64,000 nt of DNA from contig CAJXNM010000010.1 in the NCBI GenBank assembly GCA_913057135.1, positions 1 through 64,000 on the forward strand, in the 5' to 3' direction. The position numbers and the translations under genes were made by a program. Under the pieces are notes generated by a model. That model saw nothing but the letters and a program-made list of their open reading frames with translations. It did not search any database and had not been told where the DNA came from. The stretch is from an uncultured Halieaceae bacterium. GTDB lineage: Bacteria; Pseudomonadota; Gammaproteobacteria; Pseudomonadales; Halieaceae. The first letter of the stretch is position 1; each line of letters opens with the position of its first letter. This document shows, piece after piece, positions 58,273 to 64,000 of the stretch.

Positions 58273-60048
58273 GTGAAGCGTGTCATTGTGGCGGTTGTTG
58301 CACTCACACTCTGGGGTTGTTCCTCGTCGGGACTACAAGTGGTCCCTGAAGCGGCGGTAACCACTACCTCGGGTACTGTTTCGGCCCAGCGCAGCGATCC
58401 AAGAACCCTGCGCTGGTTAAACATCCCCTACGCTGAGGCTCCTGTGGGTGAATTGCGCTGGCGTGCCCCCGTCCCACTCAAGCCTTCCGCTGAGCCCATT
58501 CCACCCAAAACCGAACCGGTGATGTGTCCACAAATGCCCGGGGAGGCGTCGGGCACAACAGGGACGGAGCCGGTGGGTAGCGAAGATTGTCTGTACTTAG
58601 ATGTGGTGGCGCCCACCAACTTTAATGGCGGTTCACTCCCTGTCATGGTGTGGATCCACGGCGGTGGCAATACCACTGGTTACAAAGGTTCCTACGATTT
58701 TTCTGAGCTTGCCGCCCGCGAACAGGTGGTCGTGGTCACCCTTAATTACCGGTTGGGCCCCCTCGGGTGGTTTACCCACCCCAATCTCCAGGGTGCTGCC
58801 GATGGGCTCGACGCGACCTCTAACTTTGGACATCTCGATATTATCGCGGCGCTAAAGTGGACCCAGCAGAACATTGAGCAGTTCGGTGGTAACCCCCAAA
58901 ACGTGACTATTTTTGGTGAAAGCGCTGGCGCTCATAATGTGTACGCATTGCTGGTGTCACCCCTCGCCGACGGACTGTTTCACCGCGCTATTGCCCAGTC
59001 CGGCTACACAACCACCGTAACACCGCGCCAAGCGGTGAATCGGGCGCGGGAATTTGAGCAGATTGATCGGGGCAGTTGGGAGCTTATTGAAGCCCTGGGC
59101 CTCGATCCGGATGAAGTTGACCCCCGCAGCTTGCGAGCTGTCCCAGCGGGCCGCTTGTTGGGGATTTACGATCAGCTCGACAAGGACCATATATCGCCCC
59201 TCAGTACGGCTGATGGCATCGTGATTCCTGAAGCGGGTATGTTGGCGGCCATGGCCGACGCGAGTCTGAACAAGCAGGTGCCCGTCTTGGCCGGATCCAA
59301 TCGAGATGAGGTGACCTTGTGGCTGGGATTGAATCGCTATTTCGTTGATGGTGAGTCAGTCTTATTGGGTGCGTTACCCCCCAAGATGCGTATTCGTGAT
59401 GAAGCGCTGTATCGCTACTGGATCGATATCCGCTCTCGAGGTTGGAAAGCTCGGGGCGTCGACGAGCCCTTAGCCGCGCTCTCCGCAGCGGGGTACAGTC
59501 CGCTGTATGCCTATCGCTTTGACTGGGATGAACAGGCCGACAGCTGGTTCTTACCGTTTTCAGACATTTTGGGTGCCGCCCATGCGGCGGAAATAGCCTT
59601 CGTGATGGGTAAGCCCATGTACGGCTCTATTGGCGATTACATGTATCCCGATACACCTTCAGCGGCAGCGCTCACTAAGCACATGATGTCAGCCTGGGCG
59701 AACTTCGCGCGCCATGGGGATCCCGGTGCCGTAGCAGGCCAGGCTTGGCCACCTTTTGTCACCGAAGCCCCCCATACACTTATTTTGGACAGCGCCGACC
59801 GTATTCGGGTGGAAGCACAGGGAGAGTCTTTAGACGCATTGCTTCAGGAAGCGGCTGGCGAATCGCCGTTAAATGCCACGGAGCGCTGCTTGTTGGTGTG
59901 GGAATTGGTGACCAATATCGGTCAGCCTGCCTACGATCGATATCGACGTTGGAACAACGGTGAGTGTGCTGGGGTGGACGCCCGTGAGCAAAAGCTTGCC
60001 ATCCGTCAACAGTTGGAGCAGCAATACGGCTCTGCAAACTTACCCTAA
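58273..60048 (+). CDS. Lipoprotein carboxylesterase (type B)
   Basis: A 591-residue esterase of the alpha/beta-hydrolase COesterase family with a lipoprotein signal (VVALTLWGCSSSG). Features are NIPYAEAPVGELRWRAP, DCLYLDVVAPTN, VMVWIHGGGNTTGYKGSYDF (the oxyanion HGGG), TIFGESAGAHNVYAL (nucleophile Ser), the acid in LAGSNRDEVTLWL, and the His in AWANFARHGDPG. It would hydrolyse esters at the cell envelope. GTG 58273 follows AGGGAG; an in-frame ATG at 58225 would put 16 residues before the signal. Length is usual for the family. Confidence 0.87.
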   Translation: MKRVIVAVVALTLWGCSSSGLQVVPEAAVTTTSGTVSAQRSDPRTLRWLNIPYAEAPVGELRWRAPVPLKPSAEPIPPKTEPVMCPQMPGEASGTTGTEPVGSEDCLYLDVVAPTNFNGGSLPVMVWIHGGGNTTGYKGSYDFSELAAREQVVVVTLNYRLGPLGWFTHPNLQGAADGLDATSNFGHLDIIAALKWTQQNIEQFGGNPQNVTIFGESAGAHNVYALLVSPLADGLFHRAIAQSGYTTTVTPRQAVNRAREFEQIDRGSWELIEALGLDPDEVDPRSLRAVPAGRLLGIYDQLDKDHISPLSTADGIVIPEAGMLAAMADASLNKQVPVLAGSNRDEVTLWLGLNRYFVDGESVLLGALPPKMRIRDEALYRYWIDIRSRGWKARGVDEPLAALSAAGYSPLYAYRFDWDEQADSWFLPFSDILGAAHAAEIAFVMGKPMYGSIGDYMYPDTPSAAALTKHMMSAWANFARHGDPGAVAGQAWPPFVTEAPHTLILDSADRIRVEAQGESLDALLQEAAGESPLNATERCLLVWELVTNIGQPAYDRYRRWNNGECAGVDAREQKLAIRQQLEQQYGSANLP

Positions 60049-60067
60049 AGCAGTATTTATAGCTGAC

Positions 60068-60712
60068 ATGTCGCCGGACGCTTCTTCATCGAAGACGGTT
60101 ATTGCTGTCGTGGGTGCCTCGGGCTCAGGTAAAACCACTCTAGCTAAGGTGCTTGTTGAGCTTTGTCAGCAGCACCAGGCTGGAGCGTCCGTGGCAAAGT
60201 TATCCCTCGATGCCTATTACCGCGACTTATCGTCCCAAAGTTTTGAGCAGCGCGATCAGACGAACTTTGACCATCCCGACGCCCTGGAATTTGAGTTGTT
60301 CTATCAGCACGTGGCGTCACTGCGAGCCGGACAGGCAATTACGGTGCCTCGCTATGATTTCACGCAACACACGCGGATAGCGGGAGGCGATGTTCTAAAG
60401 CCGCCAGACATCCTTGTCATCGAGGGTGTTCTGTTAGCTGCCCATCCGCCATTGCGCTCCCAGGTGAATTGGTGGGTTTATGTGGACACGCCTAATGCCA
60501 TTTGTCTACAGCGGCGAATTGAGCGTGACTTTATTGACCGCGGTCGTAGTGAATCGTCCGTGAGGGATTTTTGGTTTTCCCGTGCTGAACCCATGTTTCA
60601 AGAATTCGGTGCGCCGGCCAAAGCATGGGCTGATTTTGTGGTCAGTGGTGAGCAACCGGTCGAGTCCACAGCGCGCGACTTGCTTCATGATATGGGGCTG
60701 GTGCCCCATTAG
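60068..60712 (+). CDS. Uridine kinase-like P-loop kinase
   Basis: A 214-residue kinase with VIAVVGASGSGKTTLAKVLVE (Walker A), KLSLDAYYRDLSSQSFEQRDQTNFDHPDALEFELF (the 'sxDsfYr....nfDhPda.d' of uridine kinase), ITVPRYDFTQHTR and DILVIEGVLLAAHPPL. The last line is the uridine-kinase D-I-x-I-x-E-G motif. It phosphorylates uridine/cytidine in pyrimidine salvage. It lacks a UPRT domain. ATG 60068 is the family start; a longer frame overlaps the esterase gene end. Confidence 0.85.
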   Translation: MSPDASSSKTVIAVVGASGSGKTTLAKVLVELCQQHQAGASVAKLSLDAYYRDLSSQSFEQRDQTNFDHPDALEFELFYQHVASLRAGQAITVPRYDFTQHTRIAGGDVLKPPDILVIEGVLLAAHPPLRSQVNWWVYVDTPNAICLQRRIERDFIDRGRSESSVRDFWFSRAEPMFQEFGAPAKAWADFVVSGEQPVESTARDLLHDMGLVPH

Positions 60713-60722
60713 GGGAAACCGG

Positions 60723-61040
60723 CTATAGCCGCTCTCGTTGTTTAGCAACCCACGCAAAATGTTCCGCCAGAGCGGGGTCGGAAAGTAGTTTTTCTAGCGC
60801 GTTGAAATGTTTACCCAGTGTCATCTCGTCGTAGCGTTGATGGATACCCTGATGACAGCGACGACAAATCATGATGCCGCTGTTCAGTTGCTCCTTGGCA
60901 TAGTGTTTACGAAACCACGTGCGCCGATGCATTTTTCGCGGTATTAGATGATGAAAGGTGAGTGGCACCCGTCGCTGGCAGCAGGGGCAGGGTGCCACAA
61001 GGCCGCGCTGACGCGGCCCGGGTGGTGCAGAGTGAGACAC
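60723..61040 (-). CDS. HNH endonuclease-family protein
   Basis: A 105-residue protein with a HNH-type motif: CPCCQRRVPLTFHHLIPRKMHRR, KEQLNSGIMICRRCHQGIHQRYDE. The four cysteines can bind zinc and the H-H / N / H set can bind the metal. It is a small stand-alone form, like many host HNH proteins of unknown role, not part of a restriction system. It converges with the uridine kinase gene, stop to stop with a 10-base gap. Confidence 0.82.
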   Translation of the reverse strand: MSHSAPPGPRQRGLVAPCPCCQRRVPLTFHHLIPRKMHRRTWFRKHYAKEQLNSGIMICRRCHQGIHQRYDEMTLGKHFNALEKLLSDPALAEHFAWVAKQRERL

Positions 61041-61067
61041 CTGTCGAATAAGGGGAATCGTATCGCG

Positions 61068-61601
61068 TTAGAGCACGCCCTCGATGCCACTGATCAGCTT
61101 CGGATCATCGGGGCCAACGTTGCTGCCAAAGTGCTCTACCACGTTACCCTGGGCATCGACGAGATATTTGTTGAAGTTCCATGTGGGGTAGCCCTTAGCC
61201 TCGCCGAGCCCTTTGAATACGGGGTTAGCTTTACCACCGCGAACGGGACTGGTGGCCATTACCGGGAATGACACATCGTATTTTTCATAGCAGACCGTGG
61301 CCGCATCGCCCTCGTCATTTTCTTCTTGGAAGAAGGTGTCAGAGGAAAAGCCGATGACCACAAGACCCTTGCTTTCGTACTCTTTGTGGAGCTTCTCAAG
61401 GCCATCGAACTGGGGTGTGTAACCGCAGTTACTGGCGGTATTGACAATGAGCATAGGTTTGCCCGCATATGCCTCGCAGAAGTTGATGACCTCCTTCGAT
61501 GCCAGTTTGCGCATGCTGTTATTGAGGTATTCAGGACAGGCCGATGCATTGGCTGACAACAAAGCGGCACCGAGTGCGAGCGTAGAAATAAGCGTTTTCA
61601 T
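61068..61601 (-). CDS. Periplasmic glutathione peroxidase-like thiol peroxidase
   Basis: A 177-residue GPx with a Sec signal (MKTLISTLALGAALLSANASA). The peroxidatic Cys is in IVNTASNCGYTPQFDGLEKLHKEYESKGLVVIGF, and the family motifs FPVMATSPVRG and PTWNFNKYLVDAQGNVVEHFG (with the Trp and Asn of the catalytic tetrad) follow. The peroxidatic residue is Cys, not selenocysteine, so it most likely uses thioredoxin-like reductants. It would detoxify peroxides in the periplasm. Confidence 0.88.
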   Translation of the reverse strand: MKTLISTLALGAALLSANASACPEYLNNSMRKLASKEVINFCEAYAGKPMLIVNTASNCGYTPQFDGLEKLHKEYESKGLVVIGFSSDTFFQEENDEGDAATVCYEKYDVSFPVMATSPVRGGKANPVFKGLGEAKGYPTWNFNKYLVDAQGNVVEHFGSNVGPDDPKLISGIEGVL

Positions 61602-61711
61602 GGTAGACCTCTTGGGTTTGCGTACCGGTTACTCAAACGTTTGGAAGCGAGAGCTGAGTGACTCGCCGATGTTCAGTAACCTTGTACGCAAATTAAGGGG
61701 CGGTGGATGGC

Positions 61712-62380
61712 TCAGTGACTGTGTCCGCCTGGACCGTGCAACTTGTACTTTAGGTACTCACTGTTGCGAAAAAACGGCTCATTCTCGCTATCGCCTAAGT
61801 CTGCAAAGTCATACGTTCTGTAACCATCAACTTGTGCGAGTTTGGCGTCAAGGACCGAGCGGTCGGTGTGCAGCGCCGTCAATGTCCACTCTTGCGTGGT
61901 GTCACCGCTTACTTGCTCAACGGCTAGTGGCAACTTAACCGTATCAAGGTAGGTAACATCCAGTTCCGGCCCCGTGTAATGGGTAGTGGCTAGACAGTGA
62001 TAAACGTCAGTTTTTGCAGTTTCCAAATCCACAAGACTCGACTCGGGAAATACCTGATAGATGGCATCCCAACCATCGGCCGCTATCTGAGTGGATGGCT
62101 CATACTCGACACCTATGGCTTCACCATCGAAGTATTCGATAACGGCCACGCCGGCTTTGCCATAATTTTGGTAGATACGGGTAAGGGCTTCGGTGTCGAG
62201 AATGTACATGACATTGCCGACGGTATTACGCAATACCGTGATGTCCCTTGCGCTGCCACCGCTTGTTTCAATGCGATAACTGGCACCGACCACCGTGCTT
62301 GGCTCAATGCAATGCTCATCCGCCAGTGCCGACTGTGCTAGCAGTAAAGACATGCTCATCATTAATGTGTTGCGCAACAT
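61712..62380 (-). CDS. Exported protein of unknown function
   Basis: A 222-residue protein with a Sec signal (MLRNTLMMSMSLLLAQSALA). The mature part begins DEHCIEPSTVVGASYRIETSGGSARDITVLRN and has two cysteines likely paired (C in DEHC and C in VYHCLATTHY). It ends in a His-rich tail (HGPGGHSH). I recognise no family. ATG 62380 has AGGAG before it; the longer frame to 62398 lacks this. It lies just before the glutathione peroxidase gene and after the phosphatase terminator, so it is its own unit. Confidence 0.6.
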   Translation of the reverse strand: MLRNTLMMSMSLLLAQSALADEHCIEPSTVVGASYRIETSGGSARDITVLRNTVGNVMYILDTEALTRIYQNYGKAGVAVIEYFDGEAIGVEYEPSTQIAADGWDAIYQVFPESSLVDLETAKTDVYHCLATTHYTGPELDVTYLDTVKLPLAVEQVSGDTTQEWTLTALHTDRSVLDAKLAQVDGYRTYDFADLGDSENEPFFRNSEYLKYKLHGPGGHSH

Positions 62381-62396
62381 AAAAACTCCTAGTGAC

Positions 62397-62430
62397 ATAA
62401 AAAAACCACCGACCCGAAGGCCGGTGGTTT
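62397..62430 (-). terminator. Rho-independent terminator of the phosphatase gene
   Basis: Read leftward, AAACCACCG and CGGTGGTTT (62422-62430 and 62403-62411) form a 9-bp stem. It is followed by TTTTTTTAT-like bases in 62395-62402. It is 19 bases past the phosphatase stop. Confidence 0.85.
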
Positions 62431-62448
62431 AAAGGATGGTTCTAAATC

Positions 62449-64000
62449 TTACTCAGCAGCACGCTCGGCCTTGTTAATCAGGTCGAGGGCGTACTCTGTG
62501 AAGTGGAAGATTGTATTCTGCTCGTTGGTACCACGAACCAAGGCAGCGCCTGGGCCGATGGCGTAAACAGCAATGTCTTCGCCTGCATGAGTCTCTGAGC
62601 TCAACGGAATCTGCGCTTCCTGGTGGAAGCCGATAGCCGTTGTATCAGTGCCAGACAGATTGGCAAAGCGGCCTGTTTGCGCGCCTAAACCATCACCGTA
62701 AGAGCTATCTGAATCAGTTTCATTCAGAGTTTGGGTGCGTACCCCCAAGCCGTTGCTGTAGCCCAATGTGGTGAAAGGATTACCGTCAGCTGCAAGCTGG
62801 GGATCTGCACCCGGTGCGTAAACCGCTTTACCCAGAATGGGGTTGCCGCGGGTTACGTAACCACCAATGGTCATCACGTGGCTGTGGTCAGCGGTGACGA
62901 TGATCAGTGTGTCTTCCTGGCTGGTTAAGTTGACGGCAGCTTGTACGGCATTTGAGAACTCAACCGTATCGACCAAAGCGCCCGCGGCATTACCCGCGTG
63001 GTGAGCGTGGTCAATACGACCTGATTCCACTTGCAGGAAGTAGCCATTGGGGTTCTTTGACAGAATTTGGATGGCTTTTGCGGTCATTTCTGACAGCGAA
63101 GGTTCGCCCAAAATGTCGTTGCCGCGATCGGCTTCGTACTGCATGTGAGATTCGTTAAACAGGCCGAAGACTTTCTCAGTTGTAGCAACATCCAGTGAAT
63201 CGAAACCTGCAGAGTCGTGGATAACAACGCCGCCCTCGGCACCATAAGCGGCTTCCCACTCGGCCACCAAATTACGACCGTCGGTACGACGACCTTCGGC
63301 GCCTGCAGTAGCGGGCTTTTCGACATTGAAGGCAGCGTCTTTTGGCAAGAAGTGGCGGCGGCCACCGCCCATGATGACATCTACACCGTCAATGATGTCG
63401 ATGGCATCGACGTCGGCATCGACTCGGTCGAACTGTGGGTAGCGCGCTTTAAGGTCTTGTTCAAACTCCACCAACTGCAGCGCGATATCTTTGATTTGGC
63501 CCGCACAGTTGGTGTCATCCAACTCAGCGTTGTCTTCGTAGCCACGATCAGGGGTTTTAGCATAGTTTGCAGCCGGGGTCGCATGGGTAATACGTGCCGT
63601 AGACACGATACCTGTGGACATACCAGCCAACTCAGCTAGCTCTAAGCTAGTAGTCAGGATGTTGTCTTCACCCACGGTCGTGCAGTCGCCACGCTCAGCG
63701 GTTTCGTCGTAGCCGAAGACACCGATATCCGTTTTAACACCGGTAGCCATTGCCGTCATAGTGCCCGCAGAATCTGGGACCTGTGAGTTAGTGTTGTACA
63801 CTTTGATAAGACCGGCGTAAGGGAAACGGTCGAACGACAGGTTGTTAGACTCTGGGCCGGCGAAGTTACGGGATACGCCGTCTTCCCACATCATGCCTTT
63901 TTGCTCGCCATCGAAGATACGCGCGGCGGTAACCGTTGATGGACCCATGCCGTCACCGACGAACAAGATGACGTTTTTGGCCGAGCCACGGAGGGTTTGC
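62449..64000 (-). CDS. phoA: Alkaline phosphatase, PhoA family (N-terminus outside window)
   Basis: The frame is open to the right edge, so the signal peptide and first residues are not seen. The visible part has VILFVGDGMGPSTVTAARI (metal-binding Asp), PDSAGTMTAMATGVKTDIG with the nucleophile Ser, GYFLQVESGRIDHAHHAGNA, LIIVTADHSHVMTIGGY and SETHAGEDIAVYAIGPGAALVRG with the last His. All metal ligands of the PhoA type are present. It is a periplasmic or exported phosphomonoesterase for phosphate scavenging. It is followed by a strong terminator. Confidence 0.92.
   Translation of the reverse strand, partial: QTLRGSAKNVILFVGDGMGPSTVTAARIFDGEQKGMMWEDGVSRNFAGPESNNLSFDRFPYAGLIKVYNTNSQVPDSAGTMTAMATGVKTDIGVFGYDETAERGDCTTVGEDNILTTSLELAELAGMSTGIVSTARITHATPAANYAKTPDRGYEDNAELDDTNCAGQIKDIALQLVEFEQDLKARYPQFDRVDADVDAIDIIDGVDVIMGGGRRHFLPKDAAFNVEKPATAGAEGRRTDGRNLVAEWEAAYGAEGGVVIHDSAGFDSLDVATTEKVFGLFNESHMQYEADRGNDILGEPSLSEMTAKAIQILSKNPNGYFLQVESGRIDHAHHAGNAAGALVDTVEFSNAVQAAVNLTSQEDTLIIVTADHSHVMTIGGYVTRGNPILGKAVYAPGADPQLAADGNPFTTLGYSNGLGVRTQTLNETDSDSSYGDGLGAQTGRFANLSGTDTTAIGFHQEAQIPLSSETHAGEDIAVYAIGPGAALVRGTNEQNTIFHFTEYALDLINKAERAAE

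Noticed and set aside
1-64000. CRISPR array, rRNA operon or classical insertion sequence
   Set aside because: No regularly spaced repeats, no rRNA sequence and no DDE transposase were seen in the window.

Overview
The window looks like a chromosomal segment of a marine, aerobic gammaproteobacterium. The evidence is a DUF2058 protein, a TruD, a large TonB-dependent receptor, a homomeric Sat/CysC sulfate-activation pair, a DmdA-like (DMSP demethylase family) operon and a BciA-like vinyl-reductase homologue. An OM60/NOR5 (Halieaceae)-type host is a reasonable guess, but it is inference; no rRNA or ribosomal protein gene is present to fix the taxonomy.

Layout. (1) 1-11852: the end of a polysaccharide locus. 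It holds an ABC exporter tail, a left-handed-beta-helix acyltransferase, a PhyH-type oxygenase with an unusual H-x-G metal motif, a FISUMP-domain protein, a two-repeat NDP-hexose 2,3-dehydratase, two glycosyltransferases, two NodB-fold deacetylase-like proteins, a formyltransferase and two ATP-grasp enzymes. (2) 12386-16756: one gene for a 1456-residue tyrosine recombinase with no recognisable partner genes. (3) 16945-16994: only the 3' half of a tRNA-Arg(UCG), from anticodon stem to CCA. (4) 16981-24723: a 7.7-kb integrated element bounded by a 14-bp direct repeat of the tRNA 3' end. It carries a tyrosine integrase, an AlpA-like regulator, a primase zinc domain, a RepA-like ATPase split over two frames, an origin-like inverted iteron array, small unknown genes, an antisense secreted cargo protein, and one prohead-protease/HK97-capsid fusion. 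No portal, terminase, connector or tail genes are visible. It has the build of a phage satellite that brings its own capsid and little else, and it is my main candidate for an unusual system.

(5) 25245-41087: core metabolism. It holds a decayed amidohydrolase, truD, a Tat-exported amidase, a DUF2058 protein and an MFS carrier. The operon dmdA-like / metF-like / CoA-binding / ECHDC3-like / acyl-CoA ligase follows. After it come a GST, a BciA-like reductase, a double-cupin protein, a secreted retropepsin-like protein and an isovaleryl-CoA-type dehydrogenase. (6) 41173-53329: a hydroxyacid dehydrogenase, a TonB receptor, a DEAD-box helicase, and a sulfate module (cysC-sat-citE-like, a divergent LysR regulator, SulP transporter plus universal stress protein). 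(7) 53330-64000: an AI-2E family permease followed by a tripartite efflux set (outer-membrane lipoprotein, HlyD adaptor, DUF2955 membrane protein), a lipoprotein carboxylesterase, a uridine-kinase-like enzyme, an HNH protein, a periplasmic glutathione peroxidase, an unknown exported protein and the start of a PhoA-type alkaline phosphatase running off the window.

How it fits together: the left 25 kb looks like accessory DNA accreted at a tRNA-Arg gene whose intact copy must lie outside the window. The right 39 kb is a stable chromosome with themes of organosulfur and sulfate use, phosphate scavenging and envelope transport. All functional calls come from reading motifs; no database search was run.
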